Below the pieces are notes generated by a model, which worked only from the letters and a program-made list of their open reading frames with translations, was not told where the DNA came from and ran no database searches. The translations under genes and the position numbers were made by a program. Of a stretch of DNA of 64,000 bases, positions 21,249 to 33,908 are shown piece by piece. How positions within the stretch are numbered: position 1 is the stretch's first letter; the number at the start of each line of letters is the position of its first letter. The DNA is from Schizosaccharomyces osmophilus (Eukaryota > Ascomycota > Schizosaccharomycetes > Schizosaccharomycetales > Schizosaccharomycetaceae): contig NC_079238.1 in assembly GCF_027921745.1 (NCBI RefSeq), positions 3,100,001 to 3,164,000 on the forward strand, read 5' to 3'.

Positions 21249-21949
21249 GGTAATAATAGACAGGCAACTTTTTATGTCGATTTACTGAAAGCAACTAAGG
21301 CAATAATCTTATAATACTTTGTTCCTTCACAGTGGTGAGAAAAAATATCTTTAGCATGATTTTTGATTATTTTAAAGCCTCATGGCAGTACTTCGCTCGT
21401 TTTTACATGCTGACATCGAGGACTAGTACAAATCTTTTTGTTATTCTGTATGAAAATAGAGATCTGTGACTGAAAATGTTTTAAGTTACACAAAATTGCG
21501 GGTTTACTAGTGTCAAGGCAGAATATTCATGAAACGAATGATATAAGAAAAGTCTTGATTGTTGAATGGTCTTCTATTGATGGTTAGTATTTAGTACCTC
21601 AAGCCCTTCGGCAGGCTTTGTGGATTCGAATACCAACTGCTTTTTGTATATATTTTGGATAGATTGCCAATACTCACTGAAATCATAATCAATCGACAAC
21701 TCTTACATATTGACTATACCATTGATTCTCGTATAGACTGTGTCAAGTTCCGTTATTTCAAATTTTTTATTATTTTGCTAATTGATACACCATGAAAATA
21801 AAATATATAAAGTAATAGTTAACAAAATGCAAAGTCTTTCAATTCATTCCGATTAGTCTTCAGAATGTCCAAACATTTCGATTGAGTTTACCACTTCATA
21901 TTCTCTATTTTTTCGAAATACCTCTTAGTACATTAGCCTTCTCGAACGA
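21249..21949. other. pex16-orc5 intergenic region
   Basis: About 700 nt, A+T-rich, with no recognisable gene, repeat or RNA. No MluI-box is seen near orc5. Confidence 0.4.
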
Positions 21950-23374
21950 ATGAAGACGAACGAACTTGAAGATAAATTAAGAGAATGCGTATATTGTAGA
22001 GACGAACAAATCGACAAGCTTGTTTCGTTGCTTTTCAATGATGATTGTAACGTCCCTTCTTTAATTCTTTACGGGGTATCAAGTACTGGTAAATCGTATC
22101 TGTTGAACCAAGCCTTAAACTTATCCAATAAAGAAGTTATTTGGATTAATTTAAAGACATGTTTCACAACGCCCTTATTGCTTTACAGGATACTTACACA
22201 CGCGGGCGTTGACCAAGACCTTGCATACAAAAAGGGAACCCATATTAGTGGGTTCTTACATCTATTACATATAAATATTTCAAAAACTGAAAAGCATGTT
22301 TACCTTGTAAGACGACGAAGTACCTTGAGTTCACAATACTAACTGCAACCGCAGGTTTTAGACCAAATAGATCAGTTTCCAGAGATATCGCCGATACTTT
22401 TTTCTATGTTTGCTGATTTAGCACTTAATACAAATCTTTCTAATCTTTCGGTGATTTTTACTCTTTCAACACATCCTGCACAATATATGGGTACACTTGC
22501 TGTACCTATCGTCTTTTTCCCGCAATATATGAAAGATGAGATATTAGAAATTTGTCAAAATACGCCTCCTGTTTTGGATTTTATCGATGAGACAGGCGAA
22601 GAAACATTCGAGGATGAAATAGAATTAAGTGTTTGGATGCAGTATTGTGGGTTCCTATGGAATGTATTTGGCTCCCATTGCCTTAATAACTATCAAGCTT
22701 TTCGAGATGTGGTAGATCTACATTGGCCTCAATTTGTGCAGCCCATTGTCAAGGGAAATGTTCATCCCGCTGACTATGCGCAGCTTCATAAGCTAGCAAA
22801 GCATGCTTTAACTTCAGATTTGACGATTAGCCGTCGTCTGCACATTATTGAACCCACAAAGATTAAATATATGCACGATGCCAAATCCGTCGATCTGCCT
22901 CTCTTGACCAAATATCTTTTAATATCTGCTTTCCTTGCATCATATAATCCCAGTCGCCTAGATGCTCAATTCTTTTCTCATGGTAAAGGTTCTAAACAGC
23001 GTGGAAGGAAGCGGAAAAATACATCGAACCAAAGCTTAGAATCGGCAAAAGGCGCAAAGAATGGTACCAGCAGGACGAAATCCACAGCAAAGCTATCACA
23101 ACTAACGCTGGGACCTAAAGCTTTTGAACTTGAGCGTCTTTTTGCGATTTATTATGCGATATGCCCGAATGGAAGGCACGTTTTATCGGCAGACGTCTTT
23201 AATCAAATTACCAGTCTAGCCTCATTGAAAATGTTGCTGCCAGCTCATAAGGGCTCATTACGTTCCTTGGACAGTCCAAGATTCAAAGTCAATGTATCAA
23301 GGGAATTCGTTATCAAAATTTCAAAATCAGTGGGTTTTCCATTGGAAAGCTATTTAGCAGATGAGCCTGTTTGA
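21950..23374 (+). CDS. orc5: Origin recognition complex subunit Orc5
   Basis: AAA+ subunit of ORC, which marks replication origins and loads MCM. Exons 21950-22306 and 22355-23374 give 458 residues; the intron has GTAAGA, CTAAC and CAG. Walker A reads YGVSSTGKS (G42 to S49). Walker B is VYLVLDQIDQ, created across the splice junction, with Asp followed by Gln rather than Glu, as is common in Orc5. A Lys/Arg/Ser-rich insert (GKGSKQRGRKRKNTSNQS) near residue 330 precedes the C-terminal winged-helix region. Convergent with sds23. Confidence 0.92.
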
Positions 23375-24032
23375 CGATCTTGTGTTTGTTACTGCACAGA
23401 TCCATAGATTTACCCTGATTTATATTTATTAAAGTTCATGCAATTTACGAAAATACTGTTATTAAATAGAGAAAAAACGCATTAGTTTAGATTTAGGTAC
23501 AAAATTACGTTTTAGATAAAATACGGTTCTATTTGTATAATTACTATTTTCAGTCTCAATTACTATTCAAAGGTAACGTTATAGATCGAGTCTAACTGTT
23601 GATATCTTTTTGATCATTTTTTCGACTAAAGTCATACACATATATATACCGACGTTACTTTCTCAGACCTACCAATATTGACAACAACAAAAAAAACCAA
23701 ACTAGTGGCCTAGAAGAAATTGATATCGGATAAATTTTCTCTTCGGTCTAAAACTTCAACCACAGGAAACAATCCATTAGTAGTAATTATATATAGAAAA
23801 TCCAATGATCAACATCAAAAACATTAGTTGTATAATTTTCAAAAGGATAAAGCACTGACTTAAAAAGCCAAAATAAAAACGATCACTTCACCCAGCATAG
23901 GTTATTAGTATCAGATCAAAACCATCATAAATATGGAAACATGAGTCACGTTGGGAAACAATAAAAGGTAAGACCAGAAATGAAGCCCTCCATTTGGAAG
24001 AGGAAATAAGTTAGACAAAATATTCATGCAAT
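23375..24032. other. orc5/sds23 convergent spacer
   Basis: About 660 nt of shared 3' flanks, strongly A+T-rich with polyadenylation-like AATAAA variants. No gene is seen. Confidence 0.4.
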
Positions 24033-25361
24033 TCACCGACGCATATTGATATCACCACTTGCCTTACTATGGCTTCGATGACTGCTTGTACTGCCACGAC
24101 GTCCGTGTCGATGAGTAGAAGCTGGAGGAGGAATCAAGGTACCTTTCATATGCGCATACAACACGGAAATGATGTCTGTTAAACTAACAACCCCAAGTAG
24201 CTGGTTCACCTTCACACCTCCACTAGAGCTAGTGAAATGAGAATTGTTTTTAGGGGAGGGAGGACAAGAAGGTGATTGTACAAGCCACAAACGATGGCAT
24301 TGTGTAGCAACTAATTTAGCCAATGTGAAGGCAAAAGTGGATGATTCGTAAATATTAAAAGCAGGAGCACTGTCTTTGCCGGCACGGATGCCTTGTTCAC
24401 TTTTAATAACACTCAAGAAATGGGCACATGATTTATTGAGGAGGTATACAGAGGAAGACCGTGTAACATACTTGACGTCGACCAAAGATATATTTCCTAG
24501 TAAGCGGAACTGAGAATCCACAACAGCAAGCGAACCGATACCTGTTTGGTCTAAAATATATGTGAGTAAAAGGTGGAAAGCAGGAAAGAAAAGGTAAAAA
24601 GTACATACTCATTTGGCGTAATGCAAGGGCAACTTTTTCATCCCCTGAGATGCAAGTAATATCACAACTACCGATATCCAAGGAATGAATCTTCAAAAAG
24701 TTAGTCAACGACTTGGTTCGTTTAAGTGTAAAAAGCTTACCGTTCTAGCCATAAGGGGCTCTAAGTCTGGGAATGCACGAATATTATTCCAAAGGAAACG
24801 GATGATCGATCTTTGAGATGCCATGAAACTTAGATCGCCATTTTCATTTGTGACAGCAACACGACGAATACCGCTAGCTAAAGTCTTTGCCAACTCTCCA
24901 AGAGTAGTTGTGTGTGGAATAGTCATAAATACGTCTTTGTTTTTTCCAAGGAGAGAAACCTCGTACGCGGTAACCACATTTCCAGCACGAACCTTCTCAG
25001 TAAGTTCTTTGTATCTATCATCATTGAAGTCATCAAAACCCACAACCATTAGCAAAAAAGCATTTAAATCCGCATAGTCAAACGTAGTAACGATTTCGTT
25101 ACTTCCCTTAGCGGCAAGAATGGGAAGTGCACTGAGTTCACGATCAATGAGAATTGAACTTGCCTCTTCCATGGACATTTCTGGGTCAATCAAAGCAATT
25201 TCGTTATCATGAAGAAAGGTAACTGGTAAGTCTTGCCATGATTTTGATGGGAGGCCTTGTGGAACAGGAAACTGAGCCAAAAATTCAGACACAGAATTGA
25301 CGCCAAATGATTGACGCCCTGAGCTTGGTAAAGACTCTGCTGATTGAGGTGACAAAGGCAT
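24033..25361 (-). CDS. sds23: Sds23/Moc1, four-CBS-domain regulator of PP2A and nutrient response
   Basis: In S. pombe Sds23 (Moc1) suppresses APC and PP1 mutants, inhibits type 2A-like phosphatases and promotes survival and mating under glucose limitation. Exons 25361-24741, 24690-24609 and 24550-24033 give 406 residues. Intron 1 has GTAAGC, CTAAC and an AAG acceptor; intron 2 has GTATGT and TAG. Tandem CBS-type units are visible: LIDPEMSMEEASSILIDREL with SALPILAA; MTIPHTTTLGELAKTL with GIRRVAVTNENGDL; ISGDEKVALALRQM; and LWLVQSP...LLGVVSLTDIISVL. The C-terminal tail is Ser/Arg/His-rich. Upstream is the long divergent region shared with gap1. Confidence 0.93.
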
Positions 25362-27267
25362 TCTGTATATTGTATATTTGTAAGTAGATGTAAACAAAAA
25401 AAGGGCTCAAAACGTACGGTGTCGTGCGTTTGTCAAGACCAGTAAGAATATGGTTCTTGGATAGCGTCGCAGCATGCAGTGACGGAGATGCCTAGTGATA
25501 CAATACGAAGAGTCGCATATTAGAATACACAACTTATATTCGTATTTAATAAAAAATATTGTATAGTACAAGTTTTGTATATAATCTTTTGGCTTTTGCT
25601 TGTGGTTTTTGACAGTAAACATTCAGAATTTACGTAGAGTCAAAAGAGGTGAGAATTACATTCTTCCAAGAAAAAGGTAAACAAAGAATGATGTGTTTTC
25701 AACGAAAGTTCTTCCTTTGTTCATTCTTTTTAAATTTTCGTGAATTTATTGGAGATTGGTAAGGTCTAGTGGGTATTCCTCCCTTTGGTCTACGATCATG
25801 TGAACAACATGAAAGATTTTTTCACTTTGACATACGATGGATCATGTTGTTGTATTTTTTTTTCCTTTTTTTTTTTTAGGAACGAGCGTTTTCGTTATGC
25901 TTGTGCAATGGTAAGCTTGCGCCAAGTGGAACATTTCTCAATCTATTCATTGTATAGATGATATCCAGAAAGCGTCCATGAGCAACCACTTTGTTCTTCT
26001 TTCGATGCTACCTGATTCCCACCTACAAGGGCGCATGGTTTTCAATAGTTCTTGAATTAATTCACATAAAAAAACACGAAATCTTTCTTATAACAGTAGC
26101 TCTTTTTGATTTCTTCTTTTTCTCAATTCTTTTTTTTTTTTTTTCTTCTATCCCAAACAAACCTTCTATGATACCTAATTTTTGTTGTTTGCCCAAGTAG
26201 CGATGTAACTCGATTTTTTTGAAAGTAACATAGGTCATCGAAAAAAATTCAGGTAACATTGTTATGCAACGTTTACCGAACGACAAGACGTAAACAAATA
26301 AACAAAAGAAAAAGACCATCTTTGAGAAAATTGATTAAAAAACTAAAAGAACAGTAGAGACGCGATTTTCATTTTACAGATAACTTTTTTTTATGAGTTT
26401 GTAAGTAAAGTTTTTGTTCTTTTCCAATACTGTATATGAAAACTGTTTGCTATGGGGTTGAAGAAATACCAATGCATAGCATAGTTTAGATTGCGGGCTT
26501 TCTCGCTTTCACATTTGGTCATGTGTTTTCTTTGGTTTTTTTTTTTTCCTTTTCTAGTTCATATAAAATTCTATTTATTATGAATTTCTTCTCAAGCGCA
26601 TCGTTTACAAGCTATAAAATTAGAAAATGAAAACAACTTCTTCCCACTTCTTCGATATTTCTCAAAAATTTATATATTCTTTTATTTTTCTCGGTAAATT
26701 CAATATCTACCTTTGTTCTTCCTCACGTCTCCTTTGAGGTTTTGAAGCCATGCTTGGTACCGTCTACCGACGACCCTTTCACCTTTAGCCATTCACTTCG
26801 TTCTTTGGGCACCGGCTGAAACGGGGATACTTTGTATCCGTTTCCATATTACAAAAGGAAATAGAAAATTTATTTACCTTTTTTCCCTTTGTTCTTTCTC
26901 ACAAATTTTGTTTTTTGCATTCCCAGTACCCTAAAAGACGTTTTCTAAGTTGATCTGTTGCTTCTTTCCCTCGCATCCTTTTTTCTCTTGAACTTTTTAT
27001 TTTCTATTTTTTGGCAGCATTTTTTATTTTTCTTTACATTTATATCTATACCGGTTTTTGCCTCTTCATACGTTCTTTACCTACTTTTCTGTTCGGGATC
27101 ACATTCTTTTCAGTTTGTCTTTCGTTTATTCTATATTCATTTCCCTCTTTTTTACTATCAATATCAACGCTCTTTGGGGTTAATCAAGAGAAACCTGATA
27201 TCTTATTCTATTGCCAAAATTAATAATTTAGACTGTCATTTATTTTTGTTTTTGTTTTTACCAATCA
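25362..27267. other. Long divergent promoter region, sds23 and gap1
   Basis: About 1.9 kb with no supportable gene. It holds forkhead cores (GTAAACA) at about 25390, 25677 and 26288, a perfect Ste11 TR-box on the minus strand at 25679-25688, several poly-T tracts, and a T/C-rich stretch from 26880 to 27260 that is probably gap1 leader. A Phe/Leu-rich frame at 26958-27368 comes from these tracts. Confidence 0.5.
25679..25688 (-). promoter_or_regulatory. Ste11 TR-box, overlapping a forkhead core
   Basis: The minus strand reads TTCTTTGTTT, a perfect TTCTTTGTTY TR-box, 318 nt upstream of the sds23 ATG. The forkhead core GTAAACA overlaps it on the plus strand. A one-mismatch copy (TCCTTTGTTC) lies near 25713. 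Confidence 0.35.
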
Positions 27268-29547
27268 ATGAACTCGGCTTTAGAGCGCTCTGGTACTTTA
27301 AAGAACCGCCTTTCGGTTTTGCGACATCGTCAGAGTACATCTACCCTCTATACCATAGATTTAGATAGTGGAACGGAATTTGAGGATGATTTTTACAAGC
27401 TGGATCGCGAGTTACAAGAACTCAAGCAGAAAATCTCTATACAGTCCAAGCGAAACTTCGTTCTTGAAAAAGATGTTCGCTTTTTAGACTCTAGAATCGC
27501 CTTATTGATTCAGAACCGTATGGCCCAAGAAGAACAAAACGAGTTTGCAAAGCGTCTGAGCGGTTCTTACAACGAAGTGAGGGGTGACTTTCCCGATGAT
27601 CAAAAGATTCAATTGTACGGATCCCTATTCTTTCTTCTTCAGTCAGAGCCTTCATACGTTGCTAGTTTAGTTCGTCGTGTCAAACTATCTAATATGGATG
27701 CTCTTCTGCAAATAGTCATGTTTAATATTTACGGAAATCAATATGAAAGCAGAGAGGAACATCTTCTCCTTTCCTTATTTCAAATGGTTCTTACTAGCGA
27801 ATTTGAGGCTACTTCAGATGTCACGTCCTTACTCCGTGCAAATACTCCTGTCTCTCGAATGATGACAACTTATACCCGTCGAGGTCCCGGTCAAGCATAT
27901 CTACGAAGTATATTATACCAGATTATTAACGAGGTTGCTGCTGACGATTCAAAGTCATTACAGATCAATCCGCTTCAAGTTTATCAACAGCTTGTCGATA
28001 ATGCAACCTTACCTGTCGATGATGTTACTGGGTTGACTACGGAGGAGATCGCTGATATACCCATAATTAAAGACACAATCACTGAACGTTCGTCCGAGTT
28101 GATACAGATAACTCAAAAATTCCTCCAATCTATCTTAAGAAGCTTGGACGTGGTTCCCTACGGTATTCGTTGGATCTGCAAATTGATTCGGTCTTTAATT
28201 AATCGCTTTTTTCCCAAGGTACCAGATAGTACTATTTGTTCCTTGATTGGCGGTTTCTTTTTTCTGCGTTTCATAAATCCAGCTATTATTTCCCCTCAAA
28301 CCTCCATGCTGTTGGAAAGTAATCCGTCAGACAATGTTCGAAAAACTCTGGCTGCAATCGCAAAGATCATTCAGAGTGTAGCTAATGGGACAAGTGCCTC
28401 TAAAAGTCAGTCACCAATGTTTGAGCCTTTTTTGAGATCATATGAGAGTAAAGTCCTTAATTTTCTCCAAAAGTTAGGTGATGTTGATGACTTTTACGAC
28501 GCTCTCGAGTTGGATCAGTACGTTGCCTTGTCTAAAAAGAGCCTGAATCTTGAAATAACGGTTAACGAAATTTACTTGACTCATAAAATAATACTGGAGA
28601 ATTTACCATATATACCTGATCCAAATTCGCACATTCATACCTTGATGGACGAGCTTGGTGAGGCTCGCGAACCAGTTCCTCAATTTGATAATTGGCTGGT
28701 GTCTATTCAGTTATATAATAGATGGGAATCTTCAATCCCAGATTTATCAAGGAAATTGAAGGTCACGCGTGAAGACATCTTGTTTGATGATGCTAAAACA
28801 TTATTTTTGCAATTACTTCGACTTTTCCCTAATGGTCACCCTGTAACAAAATTACCCTTGCAACTTCGGAAAATAGCTGATGCAGTATCTAACTTTAGAA
28901 ATAGTTCTTTGATAAGAAAGGGTTTAAAAGCAATTCAACTTTTGGAACGATTGTCAGATTTGGGTCTTGTCTACAAGGAGAATAATTATGAACCTTTAGC
29001 TTCCGAGGTTGAAAAGGAGTATCTCAGTTTTGATAAAATTATTCGAAGAATACAGGTTGAACGAGATGCACTAAAGGACGTTCATAAAGCTATATGCGAC
29101 CACAATGAATATTTACGAATGCAATTGGAGATCTATGCTAGCTATTTGGCCAATGCCAGATACCAAATGTCTGGGTCTAATGGTGAATCCAAAAAGCTAG
29201 CTCGCGGTGTCGGCGTAATTGGGATCAAACCGAAACACAACAAGACCAATGAAGTCGTCCGATTTTCGGCACTTCAAATGAAAAAAGAGCTAATTTTATT
29301 GGATTTTTCATTCACAAATGCAGATCCAGCGAATGTCTATTTTACGTTTTCTAGGTTGCAAGACGGAAACTTTCAAATTTCCATATACGAAGGCGGTTAT
29401 CCACGACCTTTAATTGATTTGCAAGTTACTTTAGAACATGTGAGTCAAAAGAGATATGCTGATAATTCTGTTTTGGACATAAAAAGCGTTAAGTTTGAAG
29501 CCAATAAGCTTTATCATCTTCTTGAACAGGTATTTTTGAGACGATAA
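27268..29547 (+). CDS. gap1: Ras GTPase-activating protein Gap1
   Basis: Inactivates Ras1, which controls mating and cell shape in fission yeast; loss makes cells hypersensitive to pheromone. Single exon, 759 residues. A coiled-coil N-terminus (about 40-100) precedes the RasGAP domain (about 130-460). The arginine finger is R190 in [13 protein letters not shown], and the second GAP signature [14 protein letters not shown] lies near 330-343. The C-terminal part (about 560-750) matches the RasGAP/IQGAP C-terminal domain ([21 protein letters not shown]). Divergent from sds23 and convergent with cct6. Confidence 0.95.
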   Translation: MNSALERSGTLKNRLSVLRHRQSTSTLYTIDLDSGTEFEDDFYKLDRELQELKQKISIQSKRNFVLEKDVRFLDSRIALLIQNRMAQEEQNEFAKRLSGSYNEVRGDFPDDQKIQLYGSLFFLLQSEPSYVASLVRRVKLSNMDALLQIVMFNIYGNQYESREEHLLLSLFQMVLTSEFEATSDVTSLLRANTPVSRMMTTYTRRGPGQAYLRSILYQIINEVAADDSKSLQINPLQVYQQLVDNATLPVDDVTGLTTEEIADIPIIKDTITERSSELIQITQKFLQSILRSLDVVPYGIRWICKLIRSLINRFFPKVPDSTICSLIGGFFFLRFINPAIISPQTSMLLESNPSDNVRKTLAAIAKIIQSVANGTSASKSQSPMFEPFLRSYESKVLNFLQKLGDVDDFYDALELDQYVALSKKSLNLEITVNEIYLTHKIILENLPYIPDPNSHIHTLMDELGEAREPVPQFDNWLVSIQLYNRWESSIPDLSRKLKVTREDILFDDAKTLFLQLLRLFPNGHPVTKLPLQLRKIADAVSNFRNSSLIRKGLKAIQLLERLSDLGLVYKENNYEPLASEVEKEYLSFDKIIRRIQVERDALKDVHKAICDHNEYLRMQLEIYASYLANARYQMSGSNGESKKLARGVGVIGIKPKHNKTNEVVRFSALQMKKELILLDFSFTNADPANVYFTFSRLQDGNFQISIYEGGYPRPLIDLQVTLEHVSQKRYADNSVLDIKSVKFEANKLYHLLEQVFLRR

Positions 29548-29825
29548 TGGTCTGTTTATTCAAAAAGCCCAGCGCGTAATATATATACATAATCTTGCTA
29601 ATATTGGGCTTTTTGTTATCTGTTTCTTTTAGTATATTTTATTGTTATTTATTGCTTAATAGAAAGCATCGCTGGATTATTTTGGTTTTATTGAATATAA
29701 CTACTTATAATATAGTTTAAACAATTCTCATACACTACTTATCGTTTTTAGTCTTAAGAGGCCCATGTGCTATTAAAAATAACATTCAAAATAATCAACG
29801 TCAATCCCTTTTTTCTTTATTCTCT

Positions 29826-31642
29826 TTACTCAGGGGGTCCTTCCTTCAAACTGCTTCGGCCAGCACGAAGAATTTGGTCCACGCTAATTAAATTGCTGGC
29901 AATAACGGTAGCAGAATGCAACATATGACGAACGACTCTATAGTTATCGTAGATTCCTTCTATTTCAGGATCGAATGGCAAACCCGTTCGAATATCAAGT
30001 CCAACCTTATATCCTTCCATAGCTTCTTCTTGTAAAGCTACAATAGCATCTTGGATATCGTAACTCGAGTTGGCAGCCAAAGTCTTTGGTATAACTAAAA
30101 GGGCATCAGCAAAAGCATAAACACCCATTTTAGCTTTTCCTTTTACTTCTTCTTGAGCAAATTTATTACGAAGATGACCAGCACAAGCAATTTCGAAAGC
30201 ACCGGCACCAGCGACCAAGCTATTATCCTCTAAAGCGTTTTTGACAGCGCGAAGACCGTCTCTGGTAGCTTCTTGAATTTGCTTGATCGTATAGTCATTG
30301 GGTCCGTGAATAAGAATCGTGACACTTTTAGGTTCCTTGACGTCTTCGACAAAAGTAAACTTCTCTTCACCCATGGTTTGTTCGTATACAGAACCAGCCC
30401 AGCCGAGGACTTCAGGGGTAAGATCATCGACACTGTTTTGAGCAACACCGCCGCAAACCAATTGTAAACGCTCCATATTACGACGCTTGGCACGTCGTAA
30501 AGCCATAATACCATTCTTTGCCAACACATCCAAAGAAAGAGGATCAATACCCTTCTGATTGATAACTACAAAGTTGGAAGTAGGATCTCTTTCACAAACT
30601 TCCTTCTTAAGTTCAACAATTTTACGAAGTTTCTGATCGACGAAGTTTCTTTCACTTTCAACCAAACGTTCTCTCTGCTCAGGGGTACTATAGAAGAAAC
30701 CAGAGTTGATTTCACTCTTTTCATACTCCAAAGAAACATTCAAAGTTAAAACAAAAGCATTCTTCACCTGCTTGGGCATATCAGGATGACGGGCTCCGTG
30801 ATCTAAAAGAAGGCCTTTAATTATTTTGCTGTCAGAAGATGAACGGTTCTGCATTTTCATGATTTCGACCATGTGGAGATCAATCGACTCATTTTCTTTC
30901 CGTATAGCTAATACAGAATCTACAACTGCAGGAGCCAAGGTCTCCACAACCTTGGAAGATATCTTTGTGCTCAATGATGTCTTGGCGACGTTCAGCAAAA
31001 CCTCACGGTCAATTTCAAACTTGGTTTTGAAGTTTTCCAAGAACTTCAAGGATTCTATTTTGGCAAGGTCAAAACCATCACTAATTAAAGATGGATGAAG
31101 ACCTTCACGAATATACAACTCAGACTGTTTAAGAAGCTCACCGACGAGAAGACAGACAGATGTTGTGCCATCTCCAGTGACTTCATCCTGAGCAGTAGCT
31201 GCTTTAGCAATGCAAGAAGCAGTGGGGTTTTGAATTTGCTAGACAGTGTTAAGATACAATCTCTGTTTGGAAACCGAACGCTAGTCAAGCCATTTAAGCT
31301 AAACAACTAAATAAACCTAACAGCGCTCCAATTCATTTTTTATTTCCTTACCATTTCTGAAAGAAGTACTTTTCCATCCTTAGTAAGTTTAATTCCACCA
31401 GCACCATCAACCAGCCTGAGAAATCTGTTAGTAAAACTACACTTAAAAAAAGTTCCATACATTTTGGTGGTACCAGTAGGACCCAGGTTGCTTCTTAATA
31501 CATCTTGAAGACCTACTGCAGCGGAAATATTGACCTAACTCTGTCTTAGCAAACGCGCTACTCTGATAAATACCAAATCTCTTACCTGCAACGCTTGTGA
31601 GCGCTGAATGGACTCTGCTTTAGGATTCAGTAACGATAACAT
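29826..31642 (-). CDS. cct6: Chaperonin CCT/TRiC subunit zeta (Cct6)
   Basis: One of eight subunits of the cytosolic ring chaperonin that folds actin, tubulin and WD40 proteins. Exons 31642-31586, 31534-31461, 31415-31352 and 31238-29826 give 535 residues, the S. pombe length I recall. Donors GTAAGA, GTATGG, GTAAGG; acceptors TAG, CAG, TAG. Chaperonin motifs: [49 protein letters not shown] (ATP-binding GDGTT), and [16 protein letters not shown] near the C-terminal third. It ends EGPPE. Convergent with gap1 and divergent from nop56. Confidence 0.95.
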
Positions 31643-31932
31643 TGATTTTTTGATATCCCTTCGAGAGTTTTGTTGTAGGAGAGGATGCTTGCGTCTTTAA
31701 TTGAATGCGTTGATGAATAACGAGTTGTTGCTATTTAGTGTTATGCAGTGGTAGGAACTGGAGTTTTATGTATGTTAAAATGTATTAGGATGTACTTTTT
31801 TACGACGGTAATATATTTTACGGCGGTAAAATAGGGGCGAGTATGCCTTAGCACTAGGGGCAGACAAATTTTATCCATAGCACCTACATTCAGGACTGGT
31901 TGCGGCATCAAGTTGCAAACAAGTGGAAAAAA

Positions 31933-33444
31933 ATGGTCGACTACTTGTTGTATGAATCCGCAACGGGTTATTCCCTCTTTGACGTAGTTGGAGCGGAAGA
32001 AGTCGCTGGTAAAACTAAGGAAGTACAGCTTTCTCTTCAGGACCTCTCGAAATTCGGAAAGGTCGTGCAATTAAGAAGCTTTGTTCCTTTCAAAAATGCT
32101 GCACACGCCTTGGAAAATGCAAATGATGTTTCTGAAGGCATTTTGAACGAGTACTTGAAAGGCTTTTTGGAATTAAATTTGCCCAAGGCTTCGAAAAAGA
32201 AGAAAATTTCTTTGGGAGTTCAAGACAAGAATTTGGCTTCATCCATCAAGGGCGAACTCGAAGGTATTGAATGCGATACATCTGAACTTGCTCAAGATCT
32301 TTTGCGTGGTATCCGTTATCATGGCGACAAGATGTTGAAGCAACTTTCTGCTGGTGATTTTGAAAGAGCTCAGTTGGGTTTGGGTCACTCCTACTCTCGT
32401 GCCAAGGTAAAATTTAATGTCAATCGTAACGACAACATGATTATTCAAGCTATCGCTATCCTCGATCAATTGGACAAGGATGTTAATACATTCTCTATGC
32501 GTATGAAGGAATGGTATTCTTGGCATTTCCCCGAGTTGTCCAAAATTGTCGGTGACAACTACAAGTATGCTCTTGTTGCCAAATTCATTGGTGATAAGAA
32601 TTCGGTGAACGACGAAATTTTGCATGATTTGGCTGCCCTTGTCGACGACGACAAGGATGTTGCTCAAAGCATCATTAGCTCTGCTCGTGTCTCCATGGGT
32701 CAAGACATCTCTGCCATCGATTTGGAAAACATCAGTGCATTTGCCGAACGTGTCATCAAGTTGAGTGAATATCGTAGACAGCTTCACAATTACTTAGTTC
32801 AAAAGATGAGCGTTGTTGCTCCTAACCTTGCTGAGTTGATTGGTGAAATGGTTGGTGCCAGATTGATTTCTCACGCTGGTAGTCTTACCAATCTTTCCAA
32901 GTGCCCTGCTTCTACCGTTCAAATTCTCGGTGCCGAAAAAGCTCTTTTCCGTGCTTTGAAGACTCGTGGTAACACTCCCAAGTATGGTATCATCTATCAC
33001 TCTAGTTTCATTGGCAAGGCTGGCAGCAAAAACAAGGGTCGTATTTCCCGATTCCTTGCTAACAAATGCTCTATCGCCAGTCGTATTGATAATTTCAGTG
33101 ATATTCCTTCCACTGCATTTGGTGAAGTCTTGCGTCGTCAAGTCGATGAGCGTCTAGGCTTCTATGATACCGGTGTTGCTCCTACCAGAAACAGCGTCGC
33201 CATGTCCGAAGCTTATGAGAAGGCTCTTTCCAACGTTAAGTTGGATGGTGACGAGGAAGACGCTGCTGAGGAGGAAGTGAAGGAGGATACCGACAAGAAG
33301 GACAAGAAGAGCAAGAAGGAAAAGAAAGAGAAGAAGGACAAGGGTGAAAAGAAGGAAAAGTCTAAGAAGAAGCGCTCTTCAGACGATGCTGACGAAGACT
33401 CCAAGAAGAGTAAGAAGAAAAAGAAGAGTCACAAGGAAGAATAA
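31933..33444 (+). CDS. nop56: Box C/D snoRNP core protein Nop56
   Basis: Nop56 pairs with Nop58 in box C/D snoRNPs that guide 2'-O-methylation by fibrillarin, and in the U3 processome for 18S rRNA maturation. Single exon, 503 residues. Order: N-terminal domain (about 1-120, MVDYLLYESATGYSLFDVVG), coiled coil (about 140-250), and the Nop domain (about 260-410) with SMGQDISAIDLENISAFA, APNLAELIGEMVGARLISHAG and NTPKYGIIYHSSFIG. The tail from residue ~440 is a Lys/Glu/Asp repeat, a typical nucleolar tail. Divergent from cct6 (290-nt spacer). Confidence 0.96.
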   Translation: MVDYLLYESATGYSLFDVVGAEEVAGKTKEVQLSLQDLSKFGKVVQLRSFVPFKNAAHALENANDVSEGILNEYLKGFLELNLPKASKKKKISLGVQDKNLASSIKGELEGIECDTSELAQDLLRGIRYHGDKMLKQLSAGDFERAQLGLGHSYSRAKVKFNVNRNDNMIIQAIAILDQLDKDVNTFSMRMKEWYSWHFPELSKIVGDNYKYALVAKFIGDKNSVNDEILHDLAALVDDDKDVAQSIISSARVSMGQDISAIDLENISAFAERVIKLSEYRRQLHNYLVQKMSVVAPNLAELIGEMVGARLISHAGSLTNLSKCPASTVQILGAEKALFRALKTRGNTPKYGIIYHSSFIGKAGSKNKGRISRFLANKCSIASRIDNFSDIPSTAFGEVLRRQVDERLGFYDTGVAPTRNSVAMSEAYEKALSNVKLDGDEEDAAEEEVKEDTDKKDKKSKKEKKEKKDKGEKKEKSKKKRSSDDADEDSKKSKKKKKSHKEE

Positions 33445-33908
33445 ACCTGAGTTATTCTCTTCGCTTTTTTGTTATATTATTTGGATTTCAGTAGGGAGAT
33501 TTAAAAATGCTTACGTTTTGAAAACTTTGCTTGTAATAAAAAATTTAAGCTCTTTCAGTAAAACTTTCCGTAGCAGTCGTAAATGTTTTGTTTGTAATAA
33601 GTAAGCGTGCTTTTGTAAGCTGTATATTTGAGGTTTAAGGTAGTACTGAAAAGTGAAATTGTAGGAATAATTCATCCAACGTTGATTCCATGAAAGCTCG
33701 GTTTTTAAGTAAAACGGTCTGAATGAATGGCCAACAAGTTCTATTATGTTTTAATAAAAATTAACTTATTTAGCTTTAAAAATTGGGAAAATTCAGCTAA
33801 AGATATTACTATGTTCTTCGATGAAGCTACTGTGAAGCCTTAGGTTGTTGGTGGCATTCGATCCTTCCTCCACCACCACACTACTGGTTTTTACTAGAAG
33901 TAGTAAAA
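33445..33908. other. nop56-int6 spacer
   Basis: About 460 nt of terminator and promoter sequence. No gene, RNA or repeat is recognised. Confidence 0.4.

Noticed and set aside
26958-27368. 136-residue Phe-rich frame overlapping the gap1 start
   Set aside because: Encoded by the T/C-rich leader and out of frame with gap1; no domain or codon pattern of a gene.
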